This document shows positions 14,618 through 24,812 of a stretch of 64,000 nt of DNA, piece after piece. The stretch is from Leptasterias polaris (Eukaryota; Echinodermata; Asteroidea; Forcipulatida; Asteriidae): assembly GCA_037783415.1 (NCBI GenBank), contig JAZGTN010000216.1, forward strand, positions 15,001 through 79,000, read 5' to 3'. The position numbers and the translations under genes were made by a program. Positions within the stretch are counted from its first letter, which is position 1. Every line of letters begins with the position of its first letter. The notes under the pieces were generated by a model. That model made no database searches. It worked only from the letters and a program-made list of their open reading frames with translations, and was not told the origin of the DNA.

Positions 14618-15100
14618 GGGCGCACCCCTCTAAATGATCTCCCATAGGAACCAATGCTAAATGATAATTATTCAAAAATACTCAAAAAATCGTGTAAGTC
14701 TCTCAGCCTCTTGAAAACCAATCAGACATATTTCCGGACAACTAAACTTCAGAATTCTTTTCAATTTTTGGCAGGTCAGCCGTTTGGAATTTTTGCTAAC
14801 TACCCCAGAAGAAAAAAACACGATTTTATTTTTTTTTCCAAAACCGACTTGCTGCCAGTTTTCGTGAAGCACTTCTCCACTTCCCCGGTCAAATAGGGCC
14901 AACTTTAACGCCTAAATTTATCAAGTCTCCTCAAAAGTTGAAGCACAGAACCCCCAGGTTGTGATAGATTTTTATATTTACACAATCTATTAATTGCATG
15001 ACCCCCAAAACGTTATAATTAAAAATAAGTTGTGGGTTTACAAATTATGATAAGTAGCTTGGCGCATTAATTCTGGCTTATTTAGTGTGGTGCACCCTAT
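14618..15100 (+). mobile_element. 483 bp TIR element, array-closing copy
   Basis: This fourth identical-length copy of the 483 bp element ends in GTGCACCCTAT, exactly as the other copies do. The sequence that follows (ATGTGAAACTACCC) is not the array interior. The array therefore ends at an element boundary rather than at a random point. Confidence 0.75.
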
Positions 15101-15237
15101 ATGTGAAACTACCCGATAAGTCTGCCGCCACCAAGCGGTGCTGTCCACCATGTGCAAATCAACTCGTTTCCACAATCTCGTTCCCCGTGGGGGCCGGCCC
15201 ACGTCAATACTCCGTGCTTGGAAAAAAGGACGCACGT
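15101..15237. other. Unique spacer between the tandem array and the minisatellite
   Basis: A 137 bp stretch, more GC-rich than its surroundings, including GGGGGCCGGCCCACG. No gene or repeat was recognised. It may be the native flank into which the array inserted. Confidence 0.4.
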
Positions 15238-15888
15238 AATTCTGAAAAATATTTCCACGGGAAAACGAAATTCTGAAATATATTTCCACGGGAAAACGAA
15301 ATTCTGAAATATATTTCCACGGGAAAACGAAATTCTGAAAAATATTTCCACGGGAAAACGAAATTCTGAAATATATTTCCACGGGAAAACGAAATTCTGA
15401 AATATATTTCCACGGGAAAACGAAATTCTGAAAAATATTTCCACGGGAAAACGAAATTCTGATAAATATTTCCACGGGAAAACGAAATTCTGAAATATAT
15501 TTCCACGGGAAAACGAAATTCTGAAATATATTTCCACGGGAAAACGAAATTCTGAAAAATATTTCCACGGGAAAACGAAATTCTGATAAATATTTCCACG
15601 GGAAAACGAAATTCTGAAATATATTTCCACGGGAAAACGAAATTCTGAAATATATTTCCACGGGAAAACGAAATTCTGAAAAATATTTCCACGGGAAAAC
15701 GAAATTCTGATAAATATTTCCACGGGAAAACGAAATTCTGAAATATATTTCCACGGGAAAACGAAATTCTGAATTATATTTCCACGGGAAAACGAAATTC
15801 TGAAAAATATTTCCACGGGAAAACGAAATTCTGATAAATATTTCCACGGGAAAACGAAATTCTGAAAATTATTTCCACGAGAAAACGA
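15238..15888. repeat. 31 bp minisatellite, 21 copies, with 4-monomer higher-order structure
   Basis: The 651 bases are exactly 21 monomers of 31 bp. Each has a conserved core TTTCCACGGGAAAACGAAAT and a variable 7-base centre. Classified by that centre (W=aaatata, K=aaaaata, T=ataaata), the order from monomer 5 to 20 is four rounds of W-W-K-T, with one variant W in the last round. Monomers 1-4 are K-W-W-K and monomer 21 is a degenerate end copy. The 124 bp higher-order unit shows that amplification occurred in blocks of four. Because 31 is not a multiple of 3 and the minus strand happens to lack stops, long minus-strand ORFs appear; I do not regard them as genes. Confidence 0.95.
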
Positions 15889-16065
15889 TTTTTTTTATTA
15901 TTGGCATGTCACCTCCCGGGCTCCGTACACATGTCCACAATTCGTCGAGAGAATTCTGACACTGAGACAGTGACAACCGGGGACAACAGTGAATGAAAAT
16001 ATGGTAAGATTTTGTACTTAATAGCTAGTGTTGATTTTTTTTACCGACATCTACTAGACATAAAA

Positions 16066-16269
16066 ATGGATCGTACTCCAACAAGTCCAACCATTTTGTG
16101 GATTGAAGTTGTGCAAGAGTACGTTCGACGTTTAATAATTACTGTGTTTCTTCTTTGCATCTGGATTGTTATTTTGACAGCCTTTTGCATCACTCTGGCA
16201 TTTCAAACATTATACGTAGGCATACAACCTGTGCCGAACAATTTGACGGATTTTGCTCACGATGACTAG
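16066..16269 (+). CDS. Possible small single-pass membrane protein, 67 aa
   Basis: A short ORF starts at an ATG in good context (AAAAATGG) and would encode 67 residues. The N-terminal ~25 residues are polar. They are followed by a strongly hydrophobic stretch of about 25 residues (begins LIITVFLLCIWIVILTAF) and a short acidic tail ending AHDD. This is the composition expected of a single transmembrane micropeptide. I recognise no family. A splice-donor-like ATG|GTAAG lies 63 bases upstream, so the region could instead be the first intron of the SET gene. With an ORF this short, chance is a real alternative. Confidence 0.25.
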   Translation: MDRTPTSPTILWIEVVQEYVRRLIITVFLLCIWIVILTAFCITLAFQTLYVGIQPVPNNLTDFAHDD

Positions 16270-16819
16270 AAATCAAATCGAACTTTGAAAGTGTGACTTT
16301 GTTTACGATACGTTGTTGTGGAGATTCGTTGTTGTACCGGCCCTCCCTGGTCACGCTGATCCTCCTGGAGTCCTGATTTGTTTTGGCTATCATCAATCAA
16401 TGAACACTTAATCAGTTTATTCAAATATTATGGCAATGCCAATATGGTGAGTTGTAATTATTTTATTTGCTATCCTTAGTTTAAAACCATTCCGTTGCAT
16501 TGGACACTTTCGGAACAGAATTTTTGTTTAAAGTTTACACATTTACAATTACAAATAACTTGGTTTACACACTACAGAAGGTAATAATAATATAGTGAAA
16601 GACTTCCCTTGAAATATTATTCCATGAAATGCTTTACTTTTTGAGAAAACATTAAAACAATTATCAATTCTCAATATTGAGATTAATGTATTTATTTTAA
16701 ACACATGTCATGACACGGCGAAACGTGCGGAAACGAGGGTGGGTTTCCCCTGTTTTTTCTCCCGACTCCGATGACTGATTGAGCGTAAATTTTCACAGGT
16801 TTCGTTATTTTATATAGGC

Positions 16820-17465
16820 GGTGTCAGGACACTTCGTACCTTTGCCACTTCGTACCCTGGACACTTCGTACCTTTTGCAAGGTACGAAGTGACTTCGGAC
16901 ACTTCGTACCTTGGACACTTCGTACCTTCTCACAAGACACTTCGTACCTTCAGGATTTCTGCATCGGAGCATCGGACAAGGGACAGAAAACAATTTTTCT
17001 AAAACAATCCGTTAAATGAAACATTTGCAATCATTAAAACATTATTAACAGCTGGAAAGTATTTTCAAAGTCATTTTTACGTGCCGAGGTAATGAGAACA
17101 TAACAACAAAAGTAAAGGGTTTACAAAGTACGGACAAACTAAATAACATATTTTAAATATATATTTTTATACAACAACAATAATAACATTTCACATTAAA
17201 AAGGACATTCACATCATTAGACAAAATGAAAATTCATTAACTATTATTTTGTAACTCAACGAACATTATCTTATTAAGGAAATACCACATTTTACTGAAG
17301 GTACGAAGTGACTCGGCTGAAGGTACGAAGTGACTCAACTGATGGTCACTTCGTACCTACCCCGCCCACGGTACGAAGTGACCGATTTGGTTACGGTACG
17401 AAGTGGCCCGAAGGTACGAAGTGTCCAGGGTACGAAATGGCAAAGGTACGAAGTGTCTGGCATCC
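16820..17465. mobile_element. 646 bp non-autonomous DNA transposon with 8 bp target duplication
   Basis: The element starts GGTGTCAGGACACTTCG, and the reverse complement of its right end reads GGATGCCAGACACTTCG. It is flanked by the direct repeat ATATAGGC at 16812-16819 and 17466-17473. Both ends are packed with the 10-mer ACTTCGTACC, pointing inward and outward in several copies (about 6-7 on the left and 8 on the right). Subterminal iterations of this kind are usual transposase-binding arrays. An 8 bp duplication fits hAT or P superfamilies; the superfamily is not settled. The centre (about 17000-17290) is AT-rich with no ORF. Confidence 0.8.
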
Positions 17466-17473
17466 ATATAGGC

Positions 17474-18878
17474 CTATAAGTTATGATACACGAAGTGTGG
17501 GCCTTGGACAATACTGTTTACCGAAAGTGTCCAATGGCTTTAAACTAGTGAAAAGTTTCCGTCTGGCGCCAATACTTTTTCTTTCGATATGAAATAATAT
17601 AGGGGATAGGCCTAGTATCTAATTTACCTCATTGAGATATCCCTTTGGAAAAATTTTACGACCTCGCTACAAATTTCTGCCCGTATTTTCTTCGTTTCTT
17701 TTTGCACCTGACGATGTATTCAAGCAATTGGGCTAGGGTAAAACATTTTTTTTGAAAGTGGTTTTGGAGTTAATTAAAGGTGGATAAATTGGTGGCGAGG
17801 TGCAGAAAATTACCAATCCCTTTTTGTAAAAATTAGTAAAAAAGTGGTGGCGCCGAACGGAAAGTTTTCCAACATACATGGTCTACACGTAAACGTATCT
17901 AGAACTGTGTAACTTTTTTAGAGGTGCTATCTACGTACTAGTTGCGATAACGTTACCCTCCTCCCGACGGCCGCCACGCCGGAGGGTTACGAAATTCTCG
18001 TGAGCAGCAAATGACAATCTGGTCCAACACGTATAATTCGACAGCTAGTCACCAGATTTGCTCCATTTTTACCACTCTCAAAAATCATGACACAAATTCT
18101 AAGTGCAAGAACTTAATCCTCAATGTCTAATGAACACTCAAAACACCATTGAGAAAATATTTTTGAAGAAAAAAAGGACAAAAACTTACCAGATCCCGAA
18201 GCAAATTCCCAGGTTTTTATTTTGAACCTGTCGCATCGCTTTGCAAACGTTTTATTTTTTTATTGGACTAAACCATTTTGACATCTGTGGTCGTACTATA
18301 GGCCTACTGTACTAAGTCCAACTACTTAATTTTTTACAACCGTAGACTGAGGTAGGTAGATGTCAATTCCCAGGCAGACTTTGATTTCTACTCTAGACTG
18401 CATGCATTGTGAGTTGTCTATTTGCTATGATTTTCCCAACACTAAGCCACCAAAAAATGCTTGACTGGTTTCTCAATGTCAAATTTAAAGATGTGTCACC
18501 AGGCATTGTAATCACAATAATTTTTCAGGGCTACAGCAGTGTTTATAATTTAAGTCCACATTCGGGGAAACGATGTCGATGACAAATTTTTTTTTTGACT
18601 CCCGAATTAGACGGGTCCCTACTGACCCTTAAGCCAAAGATCATGTGGTCATTTGTCCGATTTGCTGCTGAAGCATTATGGGATGTGGAAGTGTCGTTTG
18701 TTTGCATAATTAATCTCCATCACCAGTCAATGTTAATGGTGGTTAATATTTTAATTTAAAATTTGTTATTGCCTCTGCAACATTTTCTATGGGCCTAAAT
18801 TAAAACAAAAGTAAATAATTATCTTCAATTTACATGTGTTGCTTTGTTTGAATGGAATATATTTTGTTTTCTACACAG
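17474..18878. other. Non-coding stretch upstream of the SET exons
   Basis: I see no coding exon, tandem repeat or recognisable element. The sequence contains TAGGCCTA-type motifs and several poly-T runs. It is most simply the first intron or 5' flank of the gene whose first recognisable exon begins at 18879. Confidence 0.4.
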
Positions 18879-20762
18879 AGGTCTCGGGTTTCTCCAGTAC
18901 AGGATGCAGAAAAGTGGTGCAGAAGTGCTGAAGACCAAGATGGCTTTGAAAAAAGATTTGTCAGTGCGTATATAGGTAAGAAACTCATCTAAAATCACAA
19001 GTGCCTTACAATTTCTAATTCTGTTTAGATCTCCAATTTTGGATACTTACAGGCTTCCCCTACCCATGCTTTAACGAGGCACTTTAATCGTGTTCACAGT
19101 GAGTCTGTTGTCTGACATTAAATTCTGCACATGTTTGTGTGATTTTAATGACGATGCCCTGTAAAGCCTTTGTTTGTGAAGTGCCAGTTAATGCGTGCAT
19201 GTGTAGTACTGGGTGAAAAGTCATGTTTCCATGTCCACTCACAAGCAGACAATGATCACGGCGACAGTGTCCCTTTAAGTTTAATCTTTGATAAGCTCAG
19301 GTGAAGTGTACCCCAAAACTAGTAACAAGAATAATCACTTCTAATACCATGGCTGTACACAACAAGCCTCAGTTTTCATCAGTTTGATAAAAAAAAGTTT
19401 GATCAGTTTGATAAAAAAGAAACAGCCTCATACTTCACATTCTGAATGACTGGATTTTTCTCACATTGGCAGGTGCTTGTATGGTTTCTATTATAACTTC
19501 CAACAAATTCCTACAATTAAGTACAAGTGTAAACCAGTGAAGTGTCAGGCATAATATTACAAGGGCCATAGACCAGTCAATTGCTTTGTATGCATTTTCA
19601 ACGGTTTTGTATTTCAGGTATTATGCTAAACGCATGTTTTGTCGATGGAGTGAATTTTTATGAACTGGGTAAATGCGTTATTTGTTTTCCATTAAACCTA
19701 AAATCTGATGAGAAATATTTGCTATTTCAATTTTTAGGTTATGGGTTATATTGCACCAAACCATTTGAGAAAGGAAAGTTCCTTTTGGAGTATAGAGGAA
19801 GATTGTCGGAGGAAGAACATTCGACAGGGGAAGACAATGTAAATGTATTTACATTTCTGTTCAAACAGAACCACACTAACTACAGGTAAGTAGTTTACAT
19901 TTAAAATAACCACTTGGAGAGTTATGCACTCTGACTACATGGGGGTGTATTAACATGTGATATAAAGACCAGCTCCTTTGAGTAAGAACCAGATGGTACC
20001 GCGTGTATGAACATACCTCGTGCAGAGGCGTGAACGCACATACAATGTTCCAATTCAGGGTAACTTGTACGCCCATGAAACCAACAAATGCATAAAGCTC
20101 AGCTCCATACAAAGTATTTCTAGTTATGGTGCTGTTGATTTTCAAAGCTCATAGTCTGGTTCTTGAAAAAATGAAAATAGTTAATTATGTTTAAGAGAGT
20201 AGGTGCCACGCAATGTTTACCAGCTTTAGGGATTGCCCTTGAGCATCAGTAGAACATTTGTAAGAATAACAGTGAAAGGAAAATCACAAAGTTTGATGAT
20301 TTTTTTTTACGTATTGAGAGTAACACTAACAGTATATGGAGCCTAGGGGTCTTTACTGCACATTAATGACCTTGCCTGGTAGCTGGCTGCTGTTAATAGA
20401 ACTTGCCTTCGGCTTGGTCCATTAACAGTGGCTCGCCACCCAACCTGTTTTTACCACAGTGTGAAGACAGTTACTCACACTGATAGAGTCAGTATTGGGC
20501 CTAACTGCCAGATCAAATCTTTCCCAGATGAGGAAGGTATTCTTATTCAAACAATCACTTTGTTAATCCCATGAACAGCATTGATGCAGCTAACACTGAC
20601 TGCCTTGCTAAATGGATAAACGACGACAAAAGAGCCAACTGTGTCATCAAGAAGCTAATGATTGATAGAACGCCTCACCTCTGTATATTTGCGCTAAAGG
20701 ACTTAAGTTTGGATGAAGAGTTGAGATATGATTATGGGACAGCTGGTTTGCCGTGGCGAAAG
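18879..20762 (+). CDS. SET-domain exons of a SET/tyrosine-recombinase fusion gene
   Basis: Three coding exons: 18879-18975, 19738-19885 and 20579-20762, all with GT donors and AG acceptors and matching phases (1, 2, 0). Joined, they give about 143 residues of a KMT5A/SETD8-like SET domain. The GxG-type start is IGYGLYCTKPFEKGKFLLEY, followed by SIDAANTD, WINDDKRANC in place of the usual NHS-C motif, and the C-terminal ELRYDYGTAGLPWR. The catalytic-type YDYG tyrosine is present, but the histidine of NHS is Asp, so methyltransferase activity is uncertain. The donor at 20763 joins in phase 0 to the recombinase exon at 21781. The initiator exon was not found with certainty: ATG codons directly followed by donors at 16001 and 16444 would fit the phase-0 entry. 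Confidence 0.8.
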
Positions 20763-21190
20763 GTATGTTGAGAAACATTAAATGTGCTTGTATACAGTTC
20801 GAGCATTTTAAGAGAATAGGACATTGTGTAACGTTTGTCCTTATTAAGCAAAATATTTTGACTATTTGAACTCATTTAAAATTCATTCAAAATGTGCCTT
20901 TCAGTGTAAAAGTATGTGTCGCTTTTTAAAGGATGTGTGCCACACTGCCTTGTCCATATGCCATGTGAAAGTTTACAATACCAAAATAATTAATCGGCTG
21001 AAAATACACCTGTTGCGACCCCAGTTTTTCTCTCTTGGAACGCCCACCAAACAACCCTGGCTTTGATGTGTAAATGGTAGAATGAAATTCAAACATTTTG
21101 GTTTACCCTTGTTCAACCAGTGACGACATCACCATCGCAAATAGGCCATAGGAAACCAACGTTGATTGCCATCCTTATCATTCACTTGTA

Positions 21191-21475
21191 GATGCCATCT
21201 AGTATTCTTTCTTGTTTTGGCTGTCATAGTCCACGTCTGGACTCCGTGATACTGGAGTTCAGACTCAACTGTAGCCACAAACAGACGTCTCTTAGTGTCA
21301 TTGGTCAGTAACCATCCACACTCCCTTCATACAATAAAGGGCCTTCCATTTCAAAGCTTTCCTCAATTTTATCTCGCTCGCAGTTGGTCCTATGAGGGCG
21401 ACAAGGTTTTTGAATTCATCAGCAACCTCTAGGGTAGCACCATCTTGGGTCTTGATGTTGGAAAGTTACATTTTG
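21191..21475 (-). pseudogene. Degenerate LINE reverse-transcriptase fragment in an intron
   Basis: Read on the minus strand, this intron segment encodes recognisable non-LTR reverse-transcriptase C-terminal pieces: KTQDGATLEVADEFKNLVAL, LRKALKWKALYCMKGVW and RRLFVATVESELQ. They are separated by frame changes and stops. It matches the familiar LRKALAWKAL...LFVATVES region of endonuclease/reverse-transcriptase LINEs. It is an old truncated insertion lying in the intron between the SET exons and the recombinase exon. Confidence 0.65.
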
Positions 21476-21780
21476 TATTGGTTTCAGCTGATTTGTTATT
21501 GATTAATTTACAAACTTTTAGAAGGCAGTATGTACAAGGTAATATGCACACACAAAATGTGTAATTTAGACGTAACAGACATTGTGTCGGTGTTACTTAC
21601 CCTCTTTGATTTTGAAAAAAATGTTTGTCCTGTAAAAAACTTTCTGACCATTCCTCAAGTTGTTGGTGACACTACACCATGTACCAGTACTTTTATGGGG
21701 GTTTTTATTGAAAAATTAAGACATTTTGTTGAACACATGATTTCTTAATGTTTCATTCCTTTTGGATTATGTTTTCTCAG

Positions 21781-24040
21781 GCGCACACCACTTTGGATTA
21801 TCATAGCGATCCTGAAGTGTCAGATAAAGCAAGTGACTCAGATGTCTCCTCCAATCCCTTAGATGATAAGGAGTCCAATGATGAGTTTGTGCCTGCAGAT
21901 GTCTCCTCCAATCCCTTAGATGATAAGGAGTCAAATGATGAGTTTGTGCCTGCAGATGTCTCCTTCAAACCCCCTGATGATGATCAGTCAAATGATGAGT
22001 TTGTGCCTGCAGATGTCTCCTTCAAACCCTCAGATGATGAGCAGTCCAATGATGAAGCAAGTGACTCAGATGTCTCCTTCAAACCCTCAGATAATGAGGA
22101 GTCCAATGATGAGTTTGTGCCCGAGTCCTCAGATGAGTTGTCTTCTTCACGACCAGAAAGCCCAATTTTTTTCCCCAGATTGAGAAATCCTAATGGTGGC
22201 GCTGAAACTGAAGGTGCTGGAAGTCAGAGTCCTGTGCAAGCGAGTGGCTACTCACAGCCAACTACAAGTACCCTTCAGGATGGAGATGTTTCATCAAGTG
22301 CAGGCAGCTCAATGGAAATTCAAGTATTCACCACTTCCAATAATGATGGTCGTAGTTACGATAAACCTCAGTACTGTCCGTTTTGTTCAATGCCCCAGAA
22401 GAAACTACCTCGACACTTGAAAACTCCCCAGCATAAAGATGAATCCGATGTACAGAAATGGCTTGCAACAGATGACAAGAAAGAAAAGGACAGACAGTTA
22501 TCACGAATGCGAAACTATGGTAATTATCAGCATAACTGTCAAGTTCTAAAGGAAGGAAAAGGCCGCCTCATTGTTGTTTATCGGCCAGCATATGACGTTA
22601 ACCCTCATGATTACCTGCCTTGTCAAGATTGCTACGGCTACTATGCCAAACATGACTTGTGGAAGCATAGGTGTAGCCAGCGAAGAGAAGAAGAATCGGG
22701 CGACAATGATAATAGTAAAACAAAGAAGCGCTTTGGTCTGTGCAAGGCAAGCAGAATGATGCTTCCAACAATGCCTGGTGTGTCACAAAGAACACATGAA
22801 ATTCTTACGAGAATGAACAATGACAGTATAGCTCGAATAGCCAAGTCAGATCCTCTGATTAAAAGATTTGCTGAGAAATTGACCATGAAGCACGGCCATA
22901 GTAAAGATCAGGAAACCTACATCAGACAGCGAGTAAGGGAGATTTCAAGATTAGTTATTGAATACAGAACAATGACTGATAAGAGAAGTGCAGAACTGGA
23001 AGACCTTATCTGCCCTGCTAATTTCACAGATGTGACAAGAGCAACTAGAAGCACAGCAGGATTTAATGAAGAGACTAATCTGTATACCACACCGAGCTTG
23101 GCTCTGAAGATTGGTCACACTCTCAAAGTATGTGCAGAAATCCTTCAGGGAAAAGCCCTAATGAATGGAGATGAAGTCTCTGAAAAGCAGTGTAGAAGCT
23201 TCATTTCACTTTACTCCCTACATTGGGAGGAAAGTGTTAGTCATCACGCACTGCGCAGCCTAAATGATGCCAAAAGAAATAACCCTAAACTGCTCCCTCT
23301 AACAGAAGATGTTGTCAAGCTTTCCAAGTATCTGAAGGAAGAAGTTAAATCATCAGAAAAACAGCTGTTGAAAGCAGATGGCCCAGAAGGTGGAAAATGT
23401 TGGAAGAGGCTTGCTGAAGCACTATTGGCACAAATAGTTGTGTTCAATAGGAAGCGCCCAGGTGAAGTATCTAAGATGTCTCTGAACGACTTTAGTAAGT
23501 GTTCTAATGGAGAAGGCTGTATAATGGAAGGTGCCCTAACTGAATGGGAAAAAGCCTTGTGCCGGGTGTTGTGGAGGATAGAGATCGTAGGGAAACGGTC
23601 CAGAACAGTTGCTGTTCTCCTGACAGAAGACATGAAAAATGCATTGACTTCGCTGACAAACAAGCGAGCTGAAGCATCCATCTCTGTTGACAACTCGTAC
23701 TTGTTCGCCCATTCTGGAGATGGTCACATCAGAGCTTGCGATTGTCTACGTGAGTATTCCATGAAGTGTGGAGCAAAGCATCCGGAGTACTTAAGAGCTA
23801 CTCGCTTAAGGAAGCAAATTGCTACTGTTTCTCAAATAATGAATCTGAAGGAAAACGAGCTTGACGTCTTGGCTAACTTCCTCGGCCATGATATCCGCAC
23901 CCATCGCCAATACTACAGGCTGCCAGATTCAACACTGCAGATAGCCAAAGTCTCAAAGGTGCTCATGAAAATGGAAAAGGGAGATTTGCGTGGTCTGGCT
24001 GGTAAAAGTCTTGCTGATATCGAAGTGGATCCAAACGAAG
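21781..24040 (+). CDS. Acidic-repeat, zinc-finger-like and tyrosine-recombinase exon of the same gene
   Basis: A single 2260 bp exon (acceptor TTTTCTCAG, donor GAAG|GTACTT) gives 753 residues. It starts with five degenerate ~20-residue acidic repeats (core SNDEFVPADVS). Next comes a C2H2-like finger (YCPFCSMPQKKLPRHLKTPQH, about residue 340 of the joined protein) and a second Cys/His segment (CQDCYGYYAKHDLWKHRC). The C-terminal half has tyrosine-recombinase signatures: FNRKRPGEVSKMSL (first Arg), HPEYLRATRLRKQIAT (second Arg box), LGHDIRTHRQYY (His and candidate nucleophile Tyr). This suggests DNA strand exchange as in Crypton-type or domesticated recombinases. The upstream ATG at 21748 lies in the intron and is not the start, since the splice phase from the SET exon fits. 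Confidence 0.82.
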
Positions 24041-24812
24041 GTACTTGTGTAAAAACAAAACTTTTTTTACTTTTTTTACGGCTAATTGATTACTAACTTG
24101 AAATACAAGATCCCATCTGAAATACTGTCAATGTTAAACAGCGGGTACAGAATGCTCAGAAATATAACACTGTTACATTGTAATAGATGCAGTCCACGGG
24201 AAATAGAAAAAAACATATAACGAGTCTCGTACCTCACGTTAAAACATGGTAAAAATGGTTTGTCCCATAAAAGGGTAATAGTTCAAATATTGCGATTATC
24301 CTGTAGCTGCTGTTTTAGGAAATAGCATTTTAGGACCTGACACATCACTGTTGCCAATTTCAATAGCAGCAGTCAAAAGAAGCCGAACTGTTTTGAAGTT
24401 GCAAAACAATCCATGACACTTTTGCTGTTTTCCATTTCTAAATGCTTTGTGTGACACAACAGTAGCGACTGCGTCACTCAATAGTTTCATCATATTCCTT
24501 GATTATTGGTCCTTAAACCACTTTGATGTGCAACAAGATTAGAATGCATGACCTGGCTGAAAGCAAAAACCTCAAGTTGCCCTTTCAGATGGCATGTATC
24601 AGGAACTATCTATTGTGGTTGAAGTTGGGAAAGTTGCACTTTGTGCCATTTGAGTAAAGTAGTGTGGCACTGGTTGATTGATTGCATCATCATCATCATT
24701 TATAGCAATTGAAAATGCATCGTTTGTATTTATTTGTTCATGTTGGTTTGCAGATTGAGTTCTAAAATGTTAAACATTTGTACAATTATATCTGATTGTT
24801 TCCCCTCTAAAG

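Larger units (their letters stand above)
2226..15100 (+). repeat. Tandem array of three ~4.13 kb units plus a partial fourth
   Basis: Units start at 2226, 6358 and 10485 (4132, 4127 and 4133 bp). A fourth start at 14618 stops at 15100, exactly at the end of the 483 bp element. Units are almost identical. Visible differences are the length of a poly-G run (3066, 7199 and 11326 regions), an A/C change before the AAAGGCC stretch in unit 2, a G/A change early in the transposase of unit 1, and a C/T change in the unit 2 element. The formula is element-(interior-element)x3. This is what unequal exchange between flanking direct repeats would give; a collapsed or expanded assembly is an alternative. 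Confidence 0.9.

Noticed and set aside
15038..15847. Minus-strand ORFs of 162-269 codons with periodic FSRGNIFQNFVFPWKY text
   Set aside because: They are translations of the 31 bp minisatellite. All three minus frames read the same 31-residue cycle, so openness follows from the monomer and not from selection.
15238..15888. CRISPR-like array appearance
   Set aside because: The variable part is only 7 bases and falls into a few recurrent types, and the genome is clearly eukaryotic. It is a minisatellite.
19618..19650. Extra coding exon after TTGTATTTCAG at 19617
   Set aside because: The acceptor is good, but the SET domain joins cleanly in phase from 18975 to 19738, and an exon here would insert unrelated residues in the SET start motif.
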